From Lethocerus indicus (Eukaryota > Arthropoda > Insecta > Hemiptera > Belostomatidae): a stretch of DNA of 64,000 bases. Positions 12,302 to 22,810 of this stretch are shown here, piece by piece. The stretch is from contig JACDQD010000004.1 in NCBI GenBank assembly GCA_019843655.1, forward strand, positions 3,348,001-3,412,000. Reading direction: 5' to 3'. The position numbers were made by a program, and so were the translations under genes. The notes below the pieces were generated by a model. It worked only from the letters and a program-made list of their open reading frames with translations, was not told where the DNA came from and did not search any database. The number at the start of each line of letters is the position of its first letter. Within the stretch, counting starts at the first letter, position 1.

Positions 12302-13211
12302 GTACAGTCGCTATTATATATATATTTTTAGGAACAATTTTGTATTAAAAAAAATCTGTACTAACATAACCAGAATTCACTGGAGATTTATCGTTGCTGA
12401 ATTTGGTCTAAAACGGTTCTCGCTGTTACAGAATGGCTAAAAACCGGTTTTTACGGCTAAATCGGGGCTATAATGCGGTTTTTTACTGCAAAATATGGCC
12501 TAAAAATCGGTTTAGGATTGCAAAATCATGTCTAAAATGGGTAAAACCAAGGTATAGTAACGTGGTCCCCAGGTGGTATAGATACTCCTGTCCTAGAAAG
12601 GAAAGTTGACAAACGGAAAATGTTTCTAATTTCAAAACTTTTCGCTGATTTGTCCCATACTCTGTCAAAAGTTATCGCCAGGCTTATCCTCCCCCCATAT
12701 AGAGGAACGTTGAAAACTCCTAATTGTGAAGTTATAAGGCCAAGGGCGTGGTATTTCTACCGGACATTAATTCTAATTGTCATGAAAAGGAAGGGATAAA
12801 ATATTGTAGAAGACGAATGGAGAGGGGAAAGAGGTAGGGAGGGATTAGGGTCCCAATTTGTATTAAGGGACAGTTCGGCGGGCTCTTCATTTTTATTCTG
12901 TTATGGAGGGAGTCAGCGTCCCCGTTTATTAACGGGCTCTGTTATTAGAGACCGCGGTAACCGGCTGCATTCTTTCTTTTATTCTCTGTTTATTATTCTA
13001 AATTCTTTTTAACTTGCTTAACTCTTCTCTAGTTCTTATAAGAAATGGGCGAAAACAAATTAGTAACAGCGGTACAATATACAATTCCGTTTTTAATTTT
13101 ACAAATTTTTATTCCTATTTCATTGTCATTAGTATTTGCTTGTATTTCTATACTCATATGAACTTGATATGAGTTTGAGATCGACTCCCAACGACAACAA
13201 AATGGTACCAC

Positions 13212-13735
13212 AATAATTTGTTGTGCGGGTTAGTATCAGAAAATATTTTGGGCGCAATTAAACGTTGAGAAGTGATTGTGTTGCGCGGGATAGTATCAGA
13301 AAATATTTTGGGCGCAATTAAACATTGAGAAGTGATTGTTGTTGTGCGGGTTAGTATCAGAAAATATTTTGGGCGCAATTAAACATTGAGAAGTGATTGT
13401 TGTTGTGCGGGTTAGTATCAGAAAATATTTTGGGCGCAATTAAACGTTGAGAAGTGATTTTGTTGCGCGGGTTAGTATCAGAAAATATTTTGGGCGCAAT
13501 TAAACGAGAAGTGATTGTGTTGCGCGGGTTAGTATCAGAAAATATTTTGGGCGCAATTAAACGTTGAGAAGTGATTGTGTTGCGCGGGTTAGTATCGGAA
13601 AATATTTTGGGCGCAATTAAACGTTGAGAAGTGATTGTGTTGCGCGGGTTAGTATCAGAAAATATTTTGGGCGCAATTGAACGTTGAGAAGTGATTATTG
13701 CTGTGCGGGTTAGTATCGGGAAAATTGTAGGGCGC
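13212..13735. repeat. 60-bp tandem satellite, about nine copies
   Basis: The unit is about 60 bp (57-61) and built around GCGGGTTAGTATCAGAAAAT, ATTTTGGGCGCAATTAAACG and TTGAGAAGTGATTG. Copies are near identical, differing by single substitutions and short indels (one unit lacks three bases), which suggests recent expansion or homogenisation. The array ends in GGCGCGCC. It lies inside the first complexin intron. Confidence 0.93.
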
Positions 13736-13825
13736 GCCCAGTCGTCTTAAGGGCGCGCCATCAGAGAGCGTTGCGGTCCAACTCTCCGAATTGAATTAAC
13801 TTATATACAACGTCCATGGCGTATG

Positions 13826-13885
13826 GGTGGATTCGAACCTCCGGCTTCTGGGTCTCGATACCGTGCGCTGTCCTAATACTGAGTA
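13826..13885 (-). repeat. tRNA-derived remnant next to the satellite
   Basis: On the - strand, a D-arm-like ACTCAGTATTAGGACAGCGC is followed by GGAGGTTCGAATCCACC, a near-canonical B-box and T-loop. The T-stem has an A-A mismatch and no anticodon stem closes, so it is a decayed tRNA or SINE head. Confidence 0.45.
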
Positions 13886-14125
13886 ATTACATTTTATTTT
13901 GAGGTACAGTAAATCAACATTTAAATCCAATGTGCAATATTGCACCTACAAATTAATCAATTTTTCAATCAATTATCGCAGATTGTTGGACCTGATATAG
14001 AACCTCTCTGTACCGAGAGAATTAGTTCATTTCAGTTTGGTCACTTTGTAGTAGGGTAGCCGGAGAAGATGTACGGAGAATAAAGGGAACGTGGATTCAT
14101 CCCTTTGATTTGAACCAGCCACCAC

Positions 14126-14143
14126 CTTCGGCTTGAGCCGAAG
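14126..14143. repeat. Perfect short palindrome
   Basis: CTTCGGCT, TG, AGCCGAAG: eight paired bases around two central ones, followed by a second GAGCTTCAGGCTC dyad. Confidence 0.6.
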
Positions 14144-15737
14144 TTGAGCTTCAGGCTCGCTTCTGCTTCGGTCTCCAATCAACTCTTTCCCCACTCGAGT
14201 GCTTTACAAATATTGACAATGTCCTAAATTCATTCTAAACCACCCCCTCCCCACCCTACGCCCAATCCCACCCCCTCACCCTGAAGCCAAGTACCGCCCT
14301 TCAATCTATTATATACCTTCTTCACTGTTCACTTTTTCCCCCACCCCCATTATATTATCGTATTACGGTCTCCATTTAATAGTTTTATATCTCTATTTCG
14401 TGGAATTCTCTAGCTAATATACAGTTCGCGAAGAAGGTTTTATTATCAGTGTGTCATAAAAAAACATTTTCACGATCTAAGAACCGAGTCCTGCCACCAC
14501 TGTTAATGCGCTCGTTATTAAATTCATCTATTTTTTTTTTCAAAACTCGGTTAGAGAAACCGGCATATAAAACGCTTTATGACCTTATTTTTATTTGTTA
14601 CTTGTTGCCTTTTAGTATACGGCAAAAACCAAACAATAATGTACAAAATTTCGTTTAAAAACCATTGTAATTGTGCTCATTTATACGTTTGAGTTATAAC
14701 TACATTTTTAATTGTTCTTACCAGTGGACTGTTTTCTGTCTACACAATCCATCGGAAACTGCGGTTCGTTCATGTTTAAAATGTTATTCACGTAATGGTG
14801 ATTTAAGTTTTGTTAGTCCCATAAAACCATCAATTTTTTGTGCGTTTTTCTTCATTTAATAAATATTGATTAATGACACACCTTATTTTAAAATATCGCT
14901 TTCAATATTTCTTATTTGTTTGAGGGACAGGTTTGGCTCATACGACGAATGTTTACCCCGACCCCCGGTCAAGACGATAAGTTGGATTTAGAATTGAATG
15001 TAATAAGAACGTGATATGCTCATCATTTCGAGATTAACCAGCACTTTATTGCTCAATGAAGTTGCATTCATATTATTTCTCTTGAACGTACAAATGTTAT
15101 GAACAAAAGTTCATACCAGGAGGTTCTCCTAGTAATCCTAGTATCTAAGCGAGTGGTCTTGTGCTTATGCCCTGTAGTTTTTAGTAGAGAAACCCTCAAC
15201 TGCTATTATTCTGCGATTGTACATAAAAGATAAAGTACAAAAATTATAATTTAAATAGGGCTGTTGAGATACTGTTATGGCCCGTATTAGAGTTTTTAAA
15301 CTGCTCCGGGGGAGTTCAAATTAAATGTTCACTGTCCATTTGAAACTGCTCTACGCTGGCTAAACTTTTAATTTCATTCCAAGCCCAGAAGTTCAGCCCT
15401 CCCGCCCGGCGAAGCCCAATTATATTCACCACGATCCGGCTCGCACGCGCTTCGAACAAAAAAAATCGATGTTCCACACAATACGACCATTGTGTGCAAA
15501 ACTTCCATTAGGTAAAATTTTAGGTAATAACGTTCGCGCTCTATATTGGGTACTCGAATAGGGTGAAAAATACACTTTTATTAGGCTTCGTCGTTATACG
15601 ATAATAATGTACGAGAAAGTAGAAACGCGTGGCAAAAAACAAAATCCACCATATTATCATGACGTGGGTCTAGAGACCTTTATTGGTGCAAATTTTTCCA
15701 GAAAAACTGTTGTTTCAATATCGCGATTATTGTGATC

Positions 15738-15790
15738 CTAAGGTTTGGTCCTTTCCTAGACAGGTTTCGGCTGCTCGCCGTTTTCATTAC
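15738..15790 (-). repeat. Truncated hammerhead-family fragment
   Basis: Carries AGGTTTCGGCTGCTCGCCG plus part of the GGTTTGGTC flank, but the core CTGAAGA is changed and the rest of the arm is missing. Decayed copy. Confidence 0.55.
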
Positions 15791-16080
15791 TTCCATCCAA
15801 ATTGTGCATGTTGATTGAGCAACATCTTGTCGTGCAGTTGTAGAAACAGGGAAAATAGGTAGGAGAATAGCTGAACGTAAAAGAAATATAAAACTGAAGC
15901 AGCAAAACTAAATCCGATGTAGGTCACACACAATTGAGTTCGAAAGAACACAAATCCTGTCGAAATAACTATTACAAAAGGATTGTCAGGGAGGCGATAG
16001 CAATCCAAAAATAAATTTAATAGAGATATGGAGTACAAGAACATTAACGATACCTCACCTCCAGGTATATATAGAGGACC

Positions 16081-16190
16081 CCAGGTTGAAATACTCTTCA
16101 GTAGGACCCAGATGCTGGAACCAGGAAGAATTCCGAAAAGTCAGTAGCGAACACCCGATGGAGCCCGCTCGGGTTCCAAACACAGGAAAA
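16081..16190 (+). repeat. Family-2 repeat fragment
   Basis: GGACCCAGATGCTGGAACC, AATTCCGAAAAGTC and then CCCGCTCGGGTTCCAAACAC. It shares order and tail with the copies at 5813 and 22690. Core bases are altered. Confidence 0.45.
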
Positions 16191-17841
16191 ATCATTCATT
16201 TATTTCAATAACGTTCTATATAAGATTATCTTAAATATAATCTCAAATATAGAGAGTAGCTTCGCTGCATCTCTGCAGGAATTTCTTCAGAGAAATTTGG
16301 CCCTATCATCGATCACACCTCCTGGAGGAAGAAAAGTGTCGATAGTGTACTAGGTTTAACAGTGTTTACCTCCAACACACACTCAGCTGTTGACACTTGT
16401 TTACAACCGCTCTGCTCCTTCGTCGGCACTTGTTGCTTACCTTTATACTATCGCACTTTTAGGTTAAAGTTGATGTATATCTCCAATTTGAAAGGAAAAA
16501 TTCTGTTTCCGAATCCGGCTTTGACCGCCCCAATTATCTCATTATAAATTGGCATCTCACACCAATTACTGTTTTCAGTGAGGTCGCCCCAATAACTGCA
16601 CTTTCTGATGGAAAGCTAAAACCGGTTTTAGACTGAAATTTCAACTTCAAATTGGCGATTGGAAGAAATAGGACCTCGTGACAATGTTTGTTCACCGAAC
16701 ATTCCTCAACATTACGATGCCCGATAATGAGAATAGGGTTACGAGTGCCCTAAATCCGTTACATACGAGTTGCGTGAGTAACGGCTTAGTAATAGTACTA
16801 CAGGTACCTTCCTTAAATACCAATATATATCTATCCTCCCTGATGATGTTCTTCCAGTATTTATCTCTCCGCATTCTTACATATCGTACCCCACTTGCAC
16901 ATAGCTTACGGTTTATTCTTACCTGGTTTGGTTCTTTAACATTACATTTTGAACTAATTTGCTCTTCTTTTATGTGAGCTCATTCTTCACCAATCTTTCA
17001 TCAGGAAATTTGGCAGAGGGAAATCCCAAATCCAGTTGTACAGGATATAGTTGAGAAACCCTTACCGCGAATTGGCTGCAAAGTGTATAATAAACGACGA
17101 ATATATTCAAATTAGCCCGTTATAAGACTTTCGGAATTGACCTAAATCAGTAACGTTGTGTTTATTCGGCGTTGGATAATATTTGGAAGGGCACGAGACA
17201 GTGTTGGACTACGCGGACTATCATCAGTTGTTATCGGTTTTGTCATGTTTATCCAAGCGTGTGCTCTCTTGGCTCCCAGTATAGTGATTCGGCCCCCTCG
17301 CCCTTAATCTCGCCCCCTATCTCGGCCTTTAACCATCGCATGCATAAACGATCTCTCCCAAGTGAGCCCTACAGGTTTAATTAGATAAACCGCCCGCTCA
17401 CACTCTGTTCACAAGCTGTACGGGCTTTTCACCACAGTCAGTAGCGCTCGGTTAGTAATATACCGGCCCGATTCCTCGCGTTGAAAAGCACTCAGTATAC
17501 AACAGAGTGCTATTGACGACGTCATGAACTGGTGATGAAGCATCCTAGAACATCCCTAAGTACTACTACTACAGATGGATAGTAATAATTGCCCCTATCT
17601 AGCTGATAGCCCATGATACGATACATAATCGGTCGAAATCGGTAAATCACTAATATAATCTACTTTCACGTATATTTTGGTTCTTTAACTATCGACTTTA
17701 AACTATTGAGTTGAGAAACTATTTTTTACTACTTTCTGCAAACAGCGATGCTTTCCAAATGTCCGCCTTGTGGAACCTATGAAAAAAACTCTTCCGAGAT
17801 ATTTTCTTATAACAATTTTTTTTAGTTTAAAATACCCGTTT

Positions 17842-17935
17842 TGTGATCTGCGAGGGGTTGGAATACCGTAGATTTCGTGTGTTTCTGTCTCCTCTCGCCG
17901 GTTTGGTCTTTTGCTATACGTTTGGTTATACGTTT
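17842..17935 (-). mobile_element. Hammerhead-family repeat, truncated terminal arm
   Basis: Has the outermost end (TGTGATCTGCGAGGGGTTGG), then ACCGTAGATTTCGTGTG and the pyrimidine-rich tract up to CTTTTGCTA, and breaks off just before the hammerhead. Confidence 0.7.
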
Positions 17936-18661
17936 AATAACTTGACTGTTTAAACATTTAACTGAGGGTAGGGTATAAGGTCGTCGCTCTCAAAATACAA
18001 GTATAATGAGGGTAGGTTCCGGGGAAGATAATTTCATGGGAATTTCCCCCTCACTCTCGATTATTATCTTACACTTATCAAGTAATAGTATATCCCAATA
18101 TCAACGTATATAAACTAGACAGGCCCGCGGGCTGGTATACACGTTAGTCCTGTTTTAATCTGAAGAAACTAAAGCGTACATTTGTAACATTTGCATAGCT
18201 TAGTTAAAGCGGAACGCGCCTATGCGGGTTCGAAAGCCGGTCGATTGTCATAATACGCCCCACCGTATTGCTCCGTTTCACATAATTTTTTTAAAGGGCG
18301 GTCCGCGACACAACGCAAATATTTTGGCGCAACGCCGAAACGCAAATTTCCACCAAACGACCGATTATTATTTTCCGAACCGATTGTGTACGACCGGCGA
18401 TTTCACAAATACCGCATTCGTCGGCACAAATAATCTCTCGCTCTCTGCGGACCCATCAAATTCGCCCTTCCGTTTATTCTGCAAACAATCCGACAACTGG
18501 CCTTGGACCAACATTAGCGATATACCGCCGCCCTTCCAATAATAGTGCAGGCCTACCGGCAGTGTGTGTAGGGCTGGACATATCTGCCGTGTGTCTGTGT
18601 GTGTGTGCGTGCGCACGTGACCTCATAAATTACTTGGCTCGGGCTAATGGGCGTATCCTAA

Positions 18662-18798
18662 CATGTGTGTGTGTGTGTGAGTATGTATGTGTGTATGTGG
18701 GGGTGTGTGGGGGCGCGTCGCCCGAGGGCAGTGGCCCGATTCCACCCCCTGCTCGCCCCTTCCCACATTGTTTCACTGTTCAACGCCACCCCCCACCC

Positions 18799-18829
<31 letters not shown>

Positions 18830-18870
18830 GCTCTCTCCGATACACACACAGACACACGCACAGACTCGGT
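18662..18870. repeat. (GT)n and (CA)n microsatellites
   Basis: GT-rich runs near 18662-18710 and a clean (CA)n at 18801-18829, with further CA repeats to about 18865. In inverted orientation to each other, so they could pair. Confidence 0.85.
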
Positions 18871-19916
18871 GATACACACGTGTTTCCATTGGGGTTGTTG
18901 TCTGTCGTCACTGACCCCACAACCCCCTCTATTAGCTCCCACCCCCCACCCCCCGGGGGCATCTCCCTTTAATTGTTTCACCGTGAAAATACAAAGTAAC
19001 AATGACAATAATAACAAGAAGAAAGCCAACCTAACCACTGCCGCAAGTATAACTTCCACCTGAACGAAAATTTTCTCAACCGGCCTTATAGGCATTTTTC
19101 ATTGAATTTTCCTGAGTTTTCTCTTTATTTTCTCTGAAACTACTATGTCTCGTATGCGTCAATGCCATACGAGATTAATTCTCCATAACCCTACATATTA
19201 TAAATGTAACAATGGCAACAACATGTTGAAATTATTTCACGCAAAGGGGATCGCAAGATTTTACGCTCGCGAATTTAATAACGTATTACTGTGAGGATTA
19301 AATTTGTCTTGGGAAATATGTATGCAAAAAACAATCGCGAATATAAAAAACGTCCGTTAGAGAAATTAAGTTGTTACAGAAATTAAGTATGTATTTGTGA
19401 TTTATGTATAATTTATATATGAATGTAGTAGTAGTAGGAGATTCATCTAGGCACTGAAAAATGTTGAGAATGAGTATTCAAAAGAAATTACAATACAGTA
19501 ATCAATATTAGAATAACTTCGAATAAATGTCATATTTTTTCATATATTATAATTCTCCATATATTTTAAGTCTTTTCATCCGATTGTAGTCATCATCTGA
19601 ATCGGGTTGATCCAACTAATTGCAACTTTAAGCTCAAGCTAACTTCGTTAGGAAACTTAGTATACATGTTATCAGATCAACTGATTTATACTTTATTTAT
19701 ATAAGAATAAACTAAACTCACAAGAATGAGTGCTCTTTATACATATTTGTGTATTAAACCGGTTTTGCTGAAAGATTATGACCATTAGTACGAATTAAAA
19801 ATAAATGCTTGCACTAGTTGGACCAACCTGGGATATGCTTTATCAAGAGATAAATGCCCAAGAAAGAAGAGCGAATGGACCCGCACTACCGAGTGGACTC
19901 ATGCGGGATTCAAATT

Positions 19917-19963
19917 GACTCTAGTAGGGAGTCTTCTTCAAATGTTGACTCCCTAATGGAGTC
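19917..19963. repeat. 17-bp inverted repeat (hairpin)
   Basis: Left arm GACTCTAGTAGGGAGTC (19917-19933) and right arm GACTCCCTAATGGAGTC (19947-19963) pair at 15 of 17 positions around a 13-nt loop. A further TTGACTCAC follows. Confidence 0.75.
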
Positions 19964-20454
19964 AGATTGACTCACGATGAGCCTAGACGCCGCCAGACGC
20001 CGCCACTTGGATACAGTTTCACGATTTGACCGCCGGCCCCCGCCACCAGCCAATATGAAATGTCCCCAGTACGCCAACAGAGGCCGCCACCAACGTTCGA
20101 CCGACTCCCTCTCTTCTGCAGCCTCACAACAAATCTCTCCACATTGAGCCAAATTAGTCTATTTCAGGGTCAAAGAATATCATCGCGTAGAAACTTATGT
20201 TACCTTCCACGCAAAAATGGGTCAATTATTTATTTGTAACAACAGTTATGGTCTCATCAATAAAGCATGTTGATTTTCATATACAACCATGGTATGAAGT
20301 CATTTGTTAAGAAATATAGGTGCCACGTTAATTTTATAATAAACTATACTTATGGCCTTATTATTTTACTTCTATAACAATATCTTAATATAAAATGTTT
20401 AGTTTCTGTGTAGTGTGTGTATCTATATCCGCTGAGTAATAATCCTTTTTTAAC

Positions 20455-21220
20455 ACACCGGTTTTGTGGTCTGCGAGGGGTTGGAATACCGTAGATTTCG
20501 TGCGTTTCTGTCTCCTCTCGCTGGTTTGGTCTTTTGCTAGACCGGTTTCGGCTGCTCGCCATCTTCAGTAGCGGTGTTAGTCACTTTTGGCACTTTGGGT
20601 GTTTTTTGGGCATCCTCACTGCACGTGTACTGTGGTGGTTGTCTGTTTGTCGTGTATATATATGTTTAATCGTGTATATGTATCGTGTGTGTGTGTGTGT
20701 GTGTCTTGTTATTATGTTTTTGAGGGATTTTGTTTGTCTTATTTGGGTTGGGAGGGATTTCGTTAATCGGCTAAATCGGTTTATTGGTCAAATATATATT
20801 TCATATCACAACTGGTGACAACTATTAGGTTCCGACTTCCAAATATATGACAGGAAACCTATCTGGTATTGTGTATTTACGATCATAAAAGTTTTCGTTT
20901 TGATCAAAAATGTATTGAAAGAAATTTATTTTTACTAATTTAGTTAATCTGTGCAAGTGAACCAGACGAACTTTAGTTAAGGAAATGTACTTAACTAAAG
21001 TTCGTCTGGTCCACTTGCACCGATAACTTAGAGGGTGGTGTGGAAATGTACTTAACACCTACATCATCGGTATACTTCATCGGTTCGCTTGCACCGATAA
21101 ACTAGATTACTAAAAATAAACTTTTTTCAATAAATTTTTGATCAAGAAGAAAACTTTTATGACCGCATATACACAATATTGGAAATCAGAACCTAATAGT
21201 TGTGACCAGTTGGACCAGTT
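20455..21220. mobile_element. Hammerhead-family element, left arm plus internal inverted repeat
   Basis: Complete left arm from GTTTTGTGGTCTGCGAGGGG through the hammerhead (20536-20572, - strand) to the TTGTTAATCGGC-like region, then the inner part (TTAGGTTCCGACTTCC, GATCATAAAAGTTTTC, TTTATTTTTACTAA). That inner part folds back on itself around 20975-21000, where GAACTTTAGTTAAG meets CTTAACTAAAGTTC. The second half repeats the inner part in reverse. The right hammerhead arm is absent. Confidence 0.85.
20536..20572 (-). ncRNA. Hammerhead ribozyme-like motif (type I, minimal stem III), intact
   Basis: On the - strand: GCTA, CTGAAGA, T, GGC, GAGCA, GCC, GAAA, CCGG, TC, TAGC. Stem I is GCTA/TAGC, stem II GGC/GCC, and the cleavage triplet GTC. 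An extra T sits between the core and stem II. Stem III would be the self-complementary ACCGGT pairing between two molecules. Confidence 0.65.
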
Positions 21221-21810
21221 GTTTAAACTGTGTTGGAAATATTTACGAACTCTGGAATAATTTTTGGAGGTGAAAAGCAATTGAGCTGTTACCGATTATA
21301 GTATCGCAGATAAATATCATGGTATTTTATTGTCAGTAGGAATTGAGGGCGAACGCTAACAGACTCTGTCAGAGGCTTTGAGAACTCAAATCGGATTATC
21401 GCCTATTGGAAATGAAGGCGCCCTCTTGAAATCGCAGTCTCTCAAGTTTAATTCCCCCTTTCCGAAACAGGATTCAACACCCCTGGCCCCATTTCAACCC
21501 TTTATTTATATGCCGGTTCGTTTTATTCACGCCGTGGTGCGGAATTATATCCCCTTTTATTTACTGTTAAGGATAGAAAACTCGCTGCCAAAAACTGCCT
21601 ATCGACCATTTCGCCGAAATCACCACCCTTCGGAAACTCAATTTTAGATTCTGCGATACAGGAGATGAAATTTCGAAAACTGGCGGTGACGTTTGGCACG
21701 AATTACTTCAAAATAGGCGTGAAATAAAGAACAATAAATTAGACGTCGGATTTACCTATCATTTCGTAGTTTCAGTTGATTGAAAAGTTCACCGGTTATC
21801 GTATATACAG

Positions 21811-21812
<2 letters not shown>

Positions 21813-21856
<44 letters not shown>
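21813..21856. repeat. (TA)n microsatellite
   Basis: About 21 TA dinucleotides, in the first complexin intron. Confidence 0.95.
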
Positions 21857-21857
<1 letters not shown>

Positions 21858-22197
21858 GTGAAAGAGACGAATAGTTTCCGAAATAATAATATTATGTTTA
21901 ATATCCCCACCGTTGCGATTTACTGTTCTGTTTACTGATGTATGAAATATTCATTCCGTTGGGATTTTCTGCTTGAAATAGGAATGCAGTACAAGAATCA
22001 GTCTTGGTATCGCACCATTTTCAGTAGCGTATCGTTAGTATTATATTGGTGAGAACTCTAGCGTTTAGAAGTTACAAAAACGAATTCTGCTAGCCCCAAA
22101 TCCCGCGAACTATAACTCAAATCTGAATATTATTTAGTGTTTATAATTGTCCGTTTCGTCCGAACCCCTTCAGCTGACGGTAATTTTGCTGTTTCAG

Positions 22198-22330
22198 TAT
22201 AACATAAAGAAGAAGGAGGAGGTTCAGGAGCCGGCGATGGAGGAGCCCGCCAACCCGCTGATGCGCAAGAAGAAGACGCCAGAAGAGTTGGCCAGGGAGG
22301 CCGAGGCCGAGGACCAAGACGAATTCACCA
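22198..22330 (+). CDS. cpx: Complexin, internal coding exon (end of central helix to C-terminal linker)
   Basis: The exon continues the complexin helix exactly at the conserved DK|YNIKKKEE junction. It encodes YNIKKKEEVQEPAMEEPAN, then PLMRKKKTPEELAREAEAED and QDEFT. NPLMRKKKTPEEL and the following acidic helix are hallmarks of insect complexins. The acceptor TTTCAG is at 22192-22197 and the donor GTAAGT starts at 22331. It starts in phase 0 and leaves a single A, which joins AG of the next exon to form lysine (FTKLKN-type junction). The exon is GC-rich, in contrast with the AT-rich introns around it, and is undisrupted. Confidence 0.96.
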
Positions 22331-22674
22331 GTAAGTCGAACACCGCCCCCACCCCCTCACATCAACAAACAGACCTCTCTATACCGCTTCTTTATTTATA
22401 TACTTACTATATTATCCGTTCGATTTTCAATTTACCGACTTCATTTGTCCATCCGTACGTCCTCATACAATCCGTGAAAACTGATTAAAATACTATACTG
22501 AAATTCCTGTATACGTGTCCGACGTGTCACAATTTAAGGAAATTTCTTTAAAATTAAGATCCGACCTCATTTCGTGGGCTCATTCTTGCCATCGCGAGTC
22601 CCTCCCTGGGATCTCAATTAGCGACAGTTTCCCTCGACACCGTCCTAACTAAGATAGCGCCCCGTGTTGTGGGA

Positions 22675-22810
22675 AGAATCTCGGTCTTGGCATCGGTAAT
22701 AGTTGGGAAACGACGTAAGTGGACAACAGCCCGGGGAGGGCCACAGAACGAAAGGGAGAAAACCCTTCCGATGGGAACCCGCTCGGGTGGTTTCCAAAAA
22801 CGGGTAAAAT
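22675..22810 (+). repeat. Family-2 repeat fragment
   Basis: GGGAAACGACGTAAGTGGAC and later GGGAACCCGCTCGGGTGGTTTCCAAA. Both blocks recur in the same order at 63586-63640 on the other strand, so this is a second dispersed family. Confidence 0.55.

Larger units (their letters stand above)
12302..22197 (+). other. cpx: Complexin intron (phase 0), 9.9 kb
   Basis: Runs from GTACAG to a T-rich tract ending TTTCAG. No second gene was recognised inside. It holds a 60-bp satellite (13212-13735), a tRNA-like remnant, hairpins at 14126 and 19917, GT/CA microsatellites around 18.7 kb, a truncated arm (17842-17935) and a longer copy (20455-21220) of the hammerhead-bearing repeat family, and a TA tract at 21813. 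An open frame of 106 codons at 18222-18542 has no recognisable similarity. Confidence 0.85.

Noticed and set aside
13826..13885. Functional tRNA gene on the - strand
   Set aside because: The T-stem has a mismatch and no anticodon or acceptor stem closes.
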